Positions 6,761 through 13,606 of a stretch of 16,773 nt of DNA are shown in pieces (position 1 is the first letter of the stretch; each line of letters opens with the position of its first letter). The position numbers and the translations under genes were made by a program. Source of the stretch: DHVE2 group archaeon (lineage in GTDB: Archaea > Thermoplasmatota > Thermoplasmata > Thermoplasmatales > Aciduliprofundaceae); the NCBI GenBank assembly GCA_015520975.1, contig WAOZ01000122.1, positions 1 through 16,773 on the forward strand, in the 5' to 3' direction. The notes beneath the pieces are model-generated. The model was not told the DNA's origin. It was given only the letters and a program-made list of their open reading frames with translations, and made no database searches.

Positions 6761-9700
6761 ATGGTTCTGGATTCCCTGTTCAATAAGGAAGTAAAGGCGT
6801 ATAAAAAAGCAAACAAACTGTATGAAAAAGGATTGAAAGTTATGCAAAAAAACCCGCCAGAGGGTGTGGCTATAGTAAAACAATCTTTGGAGGAGATAAA
6901 AAACAGCATGCAGGATATTAAAGACCTCTCTCAAAAATTCTCCGAACTTCTCGTAAAAATAGGTCGCACACTTTACGAAAAGGGCGAGATTTCCGAGGCG
7001 AGTTACGCATACGAAGCCGCCATAAAACTCAATTCCAAAAACTCTTCTGCGTATATAAATTACGGGCTTCTTCTTGCATATCAGAAAAATTACGAAAGGG
7101 GTCTGATTCTCGTTGAAAAAGCGCTCAGAATCAACAGAAAAGATGCCGCCGCATGGGAGGCGAAGGCGATTATTTACGAGCAGATGGGAGACATAGACGA
7201 TGCTCTGGATATTTACAGAAAACTTATAAAAATGTATCCAGATGTTTTACGTTATTACGATAAATACCTGGAATACAGGCCGCATGATGTGGAGATCCTG
7301 TTCAAAAAAGCCACTTATCTTTACAAAATAAAGGACTATTCGGGCTGTATAGAAACCCTGAAAAATGTAATAAGTCTGAACAGAGAGCACAGAAGCGCGT
7401 GGGTGTATATGGGTGCCGCGTATACCAAACAGAACATGTTTGAGGAGGCGATCAAATCATTCAAAGAGGCGCTGAAATTAGATCCCAACGACAAGGCATC
7501 GTGGGTGAATCTGGCGATAATATACAAGAAAAGAGGCGAATATGAGGATGCCCTGCGCGCCATTCGCGAGGCAATAAAAATAGATCCGGTCGATGCGAAG
7601 ATATGGTATCTTCAGGCATCAATATATCTGGCTCTTGAGAATTATAACGAGGCTTTGAACTCAATAAACCGTGCGCTTTCGCTGAAAGAGGATTACAAGG
7701 ATGCACTTATTCTCAAACGCACCATTCTGAAGAATCTGAACATGCCTTCCGAGATGATCGATACATGCAAAAAGTTAATCAAACTGGGTTATAAAGATAC
7801 TGATCTGCTCTATGACCTCGCCAAAGCGTATTACGATACCAAAGATTACGACAGCGCCATGCACACATGCACGGAGATTCTAAAAACCACGCCCAATCAC
7901 ATGCCGAGTCTTTTCCTGCAAAAGGAAATTATGAAAGCGAAAGAGAGATGGGATTATGTCATTCCAATATGCGAAACCATACTCAATGTCGAGCCCAGAA
8001 ACTTGGAGGCTCTCATAGATATGTCTATAGCTTACGAGAAACTTGGAAAATTGGAATCCGCACTTAATTTTATGATCCGTGCCACGGAAATTGAAAGAAA
8101 CAATGTAGAGTTGTGGAAGAGAAGAAAAGAACTCGCCAAAAAACTGAACAAGCCGCAGGAGGTTATTAACTCCTCGCTTCAGATTCTGAACATGGTGGAA
8201 GATTTCGACACTTACATAGACCTTGCAAGGGCTTATTACACAACAAGCCGCTATGAAGAGGCGAAAAATATTCTTGAAAAAGCCATTTTGATCGAGGAGG
8301 ACGATGAGGCGTGGAACCTGCTGGGTATGACCTACTACAAACTGGGCGATCTGGAAAAGGCCATGAACGCATTCAAAAAAGCCGCCGAAATAGACCCAGA
8401 GGTTAAAAAGTATTGGAGCAATCTTGGTTGGATTATGGAGAAACTTGAAAGATTCGAAGAGGCCATAGAATATTTTGACCGTGCGCTGGCTCTTGACCCC
8501 GGAGATATAAAAATCTGGTACGAGAGGGGGTTGTGTCTGAAGAAACTATCCCGTCTGGAAGAGGCTTTGAGAAGCTTCGAAGAGGCTCTCAAACTGAATC
8601 CAAAGTTCACAAAAGCGCTGTTTGAAAAGGCCGCCGTGCTGAAAATGCTGGAGCACGATGACGAGGCTCTCGATGCCCTCAACAAACTCCTCAATACGGA
8701 GCCAACGAACCATGCAGCGCTTTATCTACGCGCGGAGATCAGAATGAAAAGGAAGGAATACGAAGCCGCTCTGAAGGATATTGAAAATGCCATAAAATAC
8801 GAGAAAAATGAAAAGTATCTGGAACTCAAAAAAGATGCCTGCAAAGAGATAAAAGATTACAACTGTGTCGTTGCTACAGCCAGAGAGATTTTAAACATAA
8901 ATAGGAAGAATTTACAGGCATGGCGTGATTTCGCTCAGGCGTTTCTGAAACTCGGAAAGATTGAAAGCGCCATAACAGCGTATCGTGAAGCGCTGGAGAT
9001 ATTCCCGGATAACGATGTACTTCTTTATGAACTCAAAGATATTCTGATGAAAGAGAGGAGATTCGCCGATGTGATTGATGTATGCAAGAAGATTCTAAGC
9101 GTTAAACCCGAGGATTACAGAAACATTATGGACCTTGCAAAAGCGCTTATGAATCTCGGTAAATACGGGGAGGCAAAGGATTATCTTCTGCGCGCGCTTG
9201 ATATAAACACCAACGGCGAGGCATACGAAATGCTCGGAGACTGTTATTATGCCATCGGCGATTACAAAAATGCTCTTAAATCATACAAAAACGCGCTTGA
9301 TTTCCAGAGCACCGCCGAACTGCACTATAAGATCGCGAAAACACTTATAAAGATGGATAAGTACAAAGACGCTGCACGCAGCATAAGGAAAGCTCTGAAA
9401 AGCGAAAAGAATGTTAAGTATTATCTTCTGGCCGCAAAAATATACATGAAAGCGGATGATTTTGATAAAGCGAGGAAATATGCCGAGGAGGCATACAAAC
9501 TTGAAGATTCTCCAAAAACGAGGCTTATACTGGCATCTGCTTTATACGAACTTGGAGAGTACTCCGATGTTATAAATATCCTCAAACCTCTGGCCAAGGA
9601 AGGACATCCAAAAGCACTCAGACTTATGGGTGAAGCCTTAGAAAAAGAGGAGCGGTATGAAGACGCTCTGAAAATCTACAAGAAAGGCGTGGAAAAGGAC

Positions 9701-10702
9701 CCGAAAGATGTGGAGCTGTGGATGGGTATAGGTCGCGTATCCCTTAAACTGGACAGTTTAGAAGAGGCGGCGAAGGCTTATGAACGCGCGTATTTGATAG
9801 AGCCAGAAAACAGGCAGATATGCGAAAACCTTGCGTTCGTGTACGAAAAGATGGGGCGCCTAAGAGACGCTCTGACATACATAGACCGTGCTCTGGGTCT
9901 CGAGCCCAAGGACAAATATCTGTGGAACACAAAAGCGCTGCTGCTTATGAAGCTGGAGAAATTCGAAGATGCAATAAAATGCTTTGACCGTGCTTTGGAA
10001 ATAGATCCCGATTTCGAGCCCGCCATTGAAGGAAAAAATGACTGCGAGAGAATTATAGAGGAGAGAAACCTGGAGAAATTCGCGCGTGAAGTACTTATTC
10101 ACGAATACAAGACCGGTAAACGCGTCACCAAAAAGATCGCATTTAAGACCCTGAACATTCCACTTTCGTATATACCCAAGGTATTTGCTTACATAAAGCG
10201 CGAGGAGCCCGTGAGCATAGAAGCCTTGGACGATGAGCATAAAAAGAAATTCGAACGTGCATCGTTGAAGATTGCAAAGACACTCAATAAAATAGAGAAC
10301 ATAACACTTCCAGAAATCGTTGCCAACACAAAGCTGGATGTTAGAAGCGCTAAAAGATTGCTGTCTTACATAGAGCGCTGTCTTTCTGCGGGCTTTGATG
10401 GAAAGGTTACACCTGAAGACGAACGACAACTCAAAAGAGCGCTGGACATGGATCTGAAAGATATCTCAGTGCTGAACATCATGATCAATCTGGGCATCGG
10501 TGTATGCGAGGCCGTGCGCGTGCATCATCTTCTGAAGGAGCTCTCGGAAGAGGAGGGTGAATCCGAGCCTATTGAAGAAAGTGAGGAAGAGCTTTCCAGC
10601 GATGAATCGGCCTCAGAGACTTCTCCAGCGGAAAGTGATGCAGAGGTTGTGGAGGAGGAAGAAGAATCCGAGCCTGCAGAGGATGAGGAGCTGTTTCTAT
10701 GA
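6761..10702 (+). CDS. Giant tetratricopeptide-repeat protein with acidic C-terminal tail
   Basis: This 1313-residue soluble protein is built mostly of about 30 TPR units between roughly residues 65 and 1100. Typical units include NYGLLLAYQKNYERG, NLAIIYKKRGEYEDAL and NLAFVYEKMGRLRDAL, each followed by a second helix ending in ALxLDPND-like turns. TPR superhelices bind peptides or proteins and act as scaffolds. No signal peptide or membrane span is visible. After the repeats comes a charged helical domain (about 1100-1255) with two stretches reminiscent of helix-turn-helix units (KRVTKKIAFKTLNIPLSYI and ITLPEIVANTKLDVRSAKR). A tail of about 55 residues, mostly Glu, Ser and Asp (from about 1258), ends the protein. 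The start ATG at 6761 has GAGGTGA five bases upstream. The stop overlaps the ATG of a site-2-type protease gene by 4 bp, so the two are co-translated. Partner and role are unknown. Confidence 0.88.
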   Translation: MVLDSLFNKEVKAYKKANKLYEKGLKVMQKNPPEGVAIVKQSLEEIKNSMQDIKDLSQKFSELLVKIGRTLYEKGEISEASYAYEAAIKLNSKNSSAYINYGLLLAYQKNYERGLILVEKALRINRKDAAAWEAKAIIYEQMGDIDDALDIYRKLIKMYPDVLRYYDKYLEYRPHDVEILFKKATYLYKIKDYSGCIETLKNVISLNREHRSAWVYMGAAYTKQNMFEEAIKSFKEALKLDPNDKASWVNLAIIYKKRGEYEDALRAIREAIKIDPVDAKIWYLQASIYLALENYNEALNSINRALSLKEDYKDALILKRTILKNLNMPSEMIDTCKKLIKLGYKDTDLLYDLAKAYYDTKDYDSAMHTCTEILKTTPNHMPSLFLQKEIMKAKERWDYVIPICETILNVEPRNLEALIDMSIAYEKLGKLESALNFMIRATEIERNNVELWKRRKELAKKLNKPQEVINSSLQILNMVEDFDTYIDLARAYYTTSRYEEAKNILEKAILIEEDDEAWNLLGMTYYKLGDLEKAMNAFKKAAEIDPEVKKYWSNLGWIMEKLERFEEAIEYFDRALALDPGDIKIWYERGLCLKKLSRLEEALRSFEEALKLNPKFTKALFEKAAVLKMLEHDDEALDALNKLLNTEPTNHAALYLRAEIRMKRKEYEAALKDIENAIKYEKNEKYLELKKDACKEIKDYNCVVATAREILNINRKNLQAWRDFAQAFLKLGKIESAITAYREALEIFPDNDVLLYELKDILMKERRFADVIDVCKKILSVKPEDYRNIMDLAKALMNLGKYGEAKDYLLRALDINTNGEAYEMLGDCYYAIGDYKNALKSYKNALDFQSTAELHYKIAKTLIKMDKYKDAARSIRKALKSEKNVKYYLLAAKIYMKADDFDKARKYAEEAYKLEDSPKTRLILASALYELGEYSDVINILKPLAKEGHPKALRLMGEALEKEERYEDALKIYKKGVEKDPKDVELWMGIGRVSLKLDSLEEAAKAYERAYLIEPENRQICENLAFVYEKMGRLRDALTYIDRALGLEPKDKYLWNTKALLLMKLEKFEDAIKCFDRALEIDPDFEPAIEGKNDCERIIEERNLEKFAREVLIHEYKTGKRVTKKIAFKTLNIPLSYIPKVFAYIKREEPVSIEALDDEHKKKFERASLKIAKTLNKIENITLPEIVANTKLDVRSAKRLLSYIERCLSAGFDGKVTPEDERQLKRALDMDLKDISVLNIMINLGIGVCEAVRVHHLLKELSEEEGESEPIEESEEELSSDESASETSPAESDAEVVEEEEESEPAEDEELFL

Positions 10703-11295
10703 GTCACACCTATTTCTATACATACCCGCGTCCCAGATTCAGGTTTTACCCTGAAGAAATAAGAGATATCATCGTCGCGGTGGGTGCGCTGACTTTCTGT
10801 TTCTGGAACATTATTGGCGGGCTGAGGTATCCTCTTTTGATAATACCCGCGTTTATAGCAGTCATCACCGGGTTCTTTCTGCATGAAATGGCGCATAAAT
10901 ACATGGCTTTTCGTTTCGGCTATCCCGCGGCGTTCAGGGCATGGCACACAGGTCTGTTTTTCGCACTAATAACGAGTTTTTTTGGATTTTTATTCGCGGC
11001 TCCCGGTGCCGTGTATATTTACGGTTATCCCACCAAAAGGGATAACGGAATAATCTCCGCCGCGGGGCCCATTACCAATCTATCCGCAGGGGCTGTTATG
11101 CTGCTCGTGTGGAGTTTTTCGGGGTTTGCTATTTTCTATTATCTGGCTTATCTGAATTTTTTCTTAGCGTTTTTCAATCTCATACCCTTTGGGCCTATGG
11201 ATGGTCTGAAAATAATAAGATGGAATGTCTATGTCTTCATAGCCCTATTCCTTGCTGCCATAGGAGGTCTTATTTTGCTCAGTATATCATTCTAA
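10699..11295 (+). CDS. Site-2-type intramembrane metalloprotease (peptidase M50)
   Basis: This 198-residue membrane protein belongs to the S2P/M50 family, which cuts substrates inside the membrane, often to release regulators. The zinc-binding motif HEMAH is at residues 62-66 at the end of a hydrophobic helix. AAGPITNLSAG (121-131) is the conserved GPxxN loop, and NLIPFGPMDG (160-169) supplies the third zinc ligand, Asp168. These three elements in this order are diagnostic, and all catalytic residues are present. There is no PDZ or CBS domain; it is the minimal core form. The ATG overlaps the TPR gene's stop (ATGA arrangement) with GAGGAG eight bases upstream, so it is coupled to the TPR protein, a likely partner. 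A short repeated element begins directly after its stop codon. Confidence 0.9.
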   Translation: MSHTYFYTYPRPRFRFYPEEIRDIIVAVGALTFCFWNIIGGLRYPLLIIPAFIAVITGFFLHEMAHKYMAFRFGYPAAFRAWHTGLFFALITSFFGFLFAAPGAVYIYGYPTKRDNGIISAAGPITNLSAGAVMLLVWSFSGFAIFYYLAYLNFFLAFFNLIPFGPMDGLKIIRWNVYVFIALFLAAIGGLILLSISF

Positions 11296-11317
11296 GGGAC
11301 CCCTTCATTTCCTGTGG
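11296..11317 (+). repeat. Inverted element, left copy (after the protease stop codon)
   Basis: This 22-bp element begins GGGACCCCTTCATTTCC and matches the reverse complement of 12527-12548 at 19 of 22 positions. It starts on the base right after the protease stop codon. It contains a near-palindrome (AAGGG-AC-CCCTT if the two preceding bases are included) and a small potential RNA hairpin, TTCC-TGT-GGAA. Both copies point the same way relative to their upstream gene (protease here, pdxT on the other side), which suggests a 3'-end element rather than a transposon end. Confidence 0.75.
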
Positions 11318-11325
11318 AACCATGG

Positions 11326-11336
11326 ATAATTTTATG
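11326..11336 (+). promoter_or_regulatory. Candidate TATA box of gcvT
   Basis: ATAATTTTATG is centred near 11331. Transcription would start near 11357, just upstream of the GGTGAT ribosome binding site at 11361-11366. This supports the GTG at 11371 as the translation start. Confidence 0.5.
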
Positions 11337-11370
11337 GTGTTTGACGCTTTACAGGTATATGGTGATTTCT

Positions 11371-12483
11371 GTGAAACAGACCGCGCTTCATGATGTGCAT
11401 GTGGATATGGGCGCAAAAATGGTGGAATTTGCAGGATTTCATATGCCGTTGCAGTACAGCGGGATAATAGATGAACATCTCACGGTGAGAAAACATGTTG
11501 GCATTTTCGATGTCTCACATATGGGTGATCTCATCGTTGAGGGACCCGACGCCGAGGATTTTCTCAGTTATATTTTACCGACAGATTTTTCAAAAGTCAA
11601 AGTTTTTAAAGCCACATACACCGCGTTTGCAAATCATCGTGGTGTTCTGATAGATGATACTATAGTTACCAGGCTTGCGGAGGATAAGTTTCTAATCGTG
11701 CCGAACGCTGCTACAACGGATCTCATTTACCACTGGATTTTCTCGCTTGCCGGTGGATATAATGTTAAGGTTAGTAATGTTTCTAAGGATTTTTCCTGTC
11801 TCGCCGTTCAAGGCCCTGATGCTGAGAAAACTTTACAGGGATTATTTGACTATGATCTATCAACCGTAAAATTCTTTGAAGCGGCATATGCTAAAATAAA
11901 TGATTTAAATATAAAGAAAAATTCTTTAACATCAGATTGCGCGTTAATTTCCAGAACTGGATATACTGGAGAGGACGGATTCGAAATAATAATTCCCAAC
12001 GAAAATGTGAAGGATTTATGGTATAGAATCTTAGATGCGGGTAAAGAATTCGGCATAAAACCCTGCGGACTTGGTGCACGGGACACTCTGAGAATGGAGA
12101 AGGGATTTCTTTTAAGCGGGCAGGATTTCCACCCTCACCACGAACCACGCACACCTCTGGAAGCTGGTATATCATGGATTATTAACTGGGAGCATGATTT
12201 CATCGGTAAAAGCAGACTCCTTGAACTTAAAAAAGAGAAAAAATATGACCTGTTTCGTGGGATAATTTTGAAAGATAGGGGCATACCACGACATGGCGAT
12301 AAGATTTACATAAACGATGAACAGGTAGGATACCTGACCAGCGGAACCATGTCCCCGGTGCTTAGAGTTGGCATCGGACTTGGGTACGTCAAACGTCCAT
12401 ATATCAAGGTGGGTACCGAAGTTGAAGTTGAAATAAGAAAACGACGGGTGAAAGCGGAAATCCGCAAACCGAGATTGGTTTAA
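11371..12483 (+). CDS. gcvT: Glycine cleavage system T protein (aminomethyltransferase)
   Basis: GcvT takes the aminomethyl group from lipoyl-H protein and transfers its carbon to a reduced pterin (tetrahydrofolate or an archaeal equivalent), releasing ammonia. In this 370-residue protein the family blocks are MVEFAGFHMPLQYS (17-30), IFDVSHMGDL (45-54), SRTGYTGEDGFEI (about 194-206), GLGARDTLRMEKGF (233-246) and the C-terminal PxGxx-type barrel strands. I chose GTG 11371 because GGTGAT lies four bases upstream and TATA-derived transcription should begin near 11357; an in-frame ATG at 11359 and a longer frame from 11314 are less likely. The middle (11821-11940) is unusually AT-rich, about 28% G+C by hand count. 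No other glycine-cleavage gene is in the window. Two inverted elements flank the gene. Confidence 0.93.
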   Translation: MKQTALHDVHVDMGAKMVEFAGFHMPLQYSGIIDEHLTVRKHVGIFDVSHMGDLIVEGPDAEDFLSYILPTDFSKVKVFKATYTAFANHRGVLIDDTIVTRLAEDKFLIVPNAATTDLIYHWIFSLAGGYNVKVSNVSKDFSCLAVQGPDAEKTLQGLFDYDLSTVKFFEAAYAKINDLNIKKNSLTSDCALISRTGYTGEDGFEIIIPNENVKDLWYRILDAGKEFGIKPCGLGARDTLRMEKGFLLSGQDFHPHHEPRTPLEAGISWIINWEHDFIGKSRLLELKKEKKYDLFRGIILKDRGIPRHGDKIYINDEQVGYLTSGTMSPVLRVGIGLGYVKRPYIKVGTEVEVEIRKRRVKAEIRKPRLV

Positions 12484-12489
12484 ATCTCA

Positions 12490-12496
12490 TTTTTTT
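12490..12496 (+). terminator. Oligo-T terminator of gcvT
   Basis: Seven consecutive T residues begin seven bases after the gcvT stop codon, the usual archaeal oligo-T termination signal. Confidence 0.6.
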
Positions 12497-12519
12497 CAAA
12501 GTAAAATTCAAACGAGGAA

Positions 12520-12548
12520 AACCCCTCCAGTGGAAATAAAGGGGTCCC
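12520..12548 (-). terminator. Hairpin/T-run at the 3' end of pdxT
   Basis: On the minus strand, just after the pdxT stop, ACCCCT and AGGGGT can pair (6 bp) around a 13-base loop and are followed by TTT. This resembles a hairpin-plus-T terminator. It overlaps the right copy of the repeated element, whose GGGACCCCTTTATTTCC part forms the first arm and loop. The left copy lacks the second arm, so the shared element is not simply this hairpin. Confidence 0.45.
12527..12548 (-). repeat. Inverted element, right copy (after the pdxT stop codon)
   Basis: Read on the minus strand it begins GGGACCCCTTTATTTCC five bases after the pdxT stop codon. It matches 11296-11317 at 19 of 22 positions in opposite orientation, with gcvT between them. 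Two of the three differences fall in the loop of the small hairpin (TCC-ACT-GGA here). Confidence 0.75.
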
Positions 12549-12553
12549 GGTAG

Positions 12554-13129
12554 TTATTCAAAAATGAATTTATAAATTCTCGGGTCGTTTGTTAGCTCTG
12601 GATGAAAAATGAGTGCGAGAAAGTTCCCCTGCTTGGCCATGGCTATCTTATCCCCTATCTTCGCCAGCACTTTACAGGGCGGAGAACAGCGCTCAATCAC
12701 AGGAGCTCTGATAAAAATCGCATGATAGTTTCCTATGCCCTCAATGTGTATTTCAGATTCAAAGCTTTCCCTCTGCCTTCCGAAAAAGTTACGTCTTACC
12801 GCCATATTCATCAAACCCAGTGTTTTCACACGAGAATCGTCAACAACCTCCCGCGCCATAAGGATGGATCCGGCGCAGGTGCCCATAACACCGAGTTCAT
12901 CATTTAACGCGCGCTCCAGAACAGCATCGAAAATTCCGTAACGAATCATAAGTTTTGATATGGTGGTGCTTTCACCTCCGGGAATAATAAGGAAATCCAG
13001 ATCTTTTATGTCTCCCTTTCTCTTTATTTTCTGCACGGAACCTTTTATTTTGTAAAAATCCATAGCGTTTTTTACAGCGTTGATATGTTCTGATACATCT
13101 CCCTGTATGGCAAGCACACCGATGTTCAT
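12554..13129 (-). CDS. pdxT: PdxT, glutaminase subunit of pyridoxal 5'-phosphate synthase
   Basis: PdxT hydrolyses glutamine and channels ammonia to PdxS, which builds PLP from ribose 5-phosphate and glyceraldehyde 3-phosphate. This 191-residue protein shows GVLAIQGDVSEH (4-15), the oxyanion-loop PGGESTT (50-56), nucleophile Cys85 in GTCAGS, and the His176-Glu178 pair in FHPELTND; the complete triad matches the Bacillus enzyme with an offset of six. The start is ambiguous: ATG 13141, 13135 and 13129 share one frame. I prefer 13129 because family members begin directly with MxIGVLALQG and a TATA box at 13151-13158 predicts transcription starting almost at that codon. pdxS is not in the window. 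PLP is the cofactor of the glycine-cleavage P protein, a possible link to the convergent gcvT. Confidence 0.95.
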   Translation of the reverse strand: MNIGVLAIQGDVSEHINAVKNAMDFYKIKGSVQKIKRKGDIKDLDFLIIPGGESTTISKLMIRYGIFDAVLERALNDELGVMGTCAGSILMAREVVDDSRVKTLGLMNMAVRRNFFGRQRESFESEIHIEGIGNYHAIFIRAPVIERCSPPCKVLAKIGDKIAMAKQGNFLALIFHPELTNDPRIYKFIFE

Positions 13130-13150
13130 AGCCATCACCATGATGCACGC

Positions 13151-13158
13151 ATATAAAA
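13151..13158 (-). promoter_or_regulatory. TATA box of pdxT
   Basis: Minus-strand TTTTATAT is centred about 25 bp before the ATG at 13129, predicting a leaderless or nearly leaderless mRNA. If so, GGTGATGG, which looks like a ribosome binding site, would lie upstream of the transcript start. Confidence 0.6.
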
Positions 13159-13180
13159 GAATTAATACATCGTGAAAAAA

Positions 13181-13206
13181 TCTAAATATAATAATGTCGT
13201 TAAATA
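13181..13206 (+). promoter_or_regulatory. Candidate promoter of the RHH-KaiC-membrane protein operon
   Basis: Two TATA-like stretches, CTAAATATAATAA (from about 13182) and TTAAATA (from 13200), predict starts near 13212 and 13230. Both would place the transcript start downstream of the GTG at 13172 and close to GTG 13211 or ATG 13235. No ribosome binding site precedes any of these codons, so leaderless translation is likely. Confidence 0.45.
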
Positions 13207-13234
13207 TGCGGTGGCCAACAGTAATGAAGATAAG

Positions 13235-13606
13235 ATGGTGCGTGTTCCGCGTGAGATGTATGAGGCCATAGCTGATTTAATAAAAAAGTATCCACAGTAC
13301 GGCTGGAAAGGCCCGTCAGAATTTGTCCGGGACGCAATAAGGAGATATGTGGAGGAGATTATGCATAAGGAGATGCTTCTCAAACGAGCCATCAAGAAAA
13401 TGCCGCAGAAGATGAAAAGAATACTTGCCGAGTTTATGGGTGAGGAGGAGGCAGAGATAGTGTATTCCGAAATTATGCGTATCGATGAAAACGATCCAAA
13501 CGAATATATTAATAAGGTTATAGAAATTCTTGAGCCCAGATTGGGCAGGCATTTAGCGGAGATTCTTGCGAGGAGGCTTGTGGAGGTAGAAACTTATGAG
13601 AGTTAG
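13235..13606 (+). CDS. Ribbon-helix-helix-like small protein, putative DNA-binding regulator
   Basis: With the ATG at 13235 the protein has 123 residues. Its N-terminus, VRVPREMYEAIADLIKK, then GWKGPSEFVRDAIRRYVEE, has the strand-helix-turn-helix pattern of ribbon-helix-helix (CopG/MetJ-type) DNA-binding proteins. The rest is helical and charged (KRAIKKMPQKMKRILAEFM and on) with no family I recognise. The frame is open back to GTG 13172 and GTG 13211, but TATA-like sequences lie between 13181 and 13206, and RHH proteins usually start close to the strand, so I favour 13235. It overlaps the KaiC-like gene by 11 bp and begins a four-gene plus-strand operon. It might autoregulate that operon or act downstream of the ATPase. 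The RHH call is by pattern only. Confidence 0.7.
   Translation: MVRVPREMYEAIADLIKKYPQYGWKGPSEFVRDAIRRYVEEIMHKEMLLKRAIKKMPQKMKRILAEFMGEEEAEIVYSEIMRIDENDPNEYINKVIEILEPRLGRHLAEILARRLVEVETYES

Noticed and set aside
6761..10702. Long DNA repeat array or assembly-collapsed repeat
   Set aside because: The repetition is at protein level only (TPR units). Nucleotide sequences of the units are well diverged and the frame is unbroken.
10525..10947. Serine-rich open frame on the minus strand
   Set aside because: It is the reverse complement of the acidic tail's GAG/GAA codons and runs into the protease gene. It has no ribosome binding site or independent support.
11314..11370. N-terminal extension of GcvT from ATG 11314
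   Set aside because: The extra residues are unlike the family, cover the presumed TATA box, and a ribosome binding site marks the GTG at 11371.
11296..12548. gcvT as a transposable unit with terminal inverted repeats
   Set aside because: There is no transposase or resolvase, the bases outside the two copies do not form a target-site duplication, and each copy sits directly behind a stop codon in the same sense, which better fits 3'-end elements.
13172..13234. Longer start (GTG 13172) for the RHH-like protein
   Set aside because: There is no ribosome binding site, and TATA-like elements lie inside the would-be coding extension. It is kept only as an alternative.
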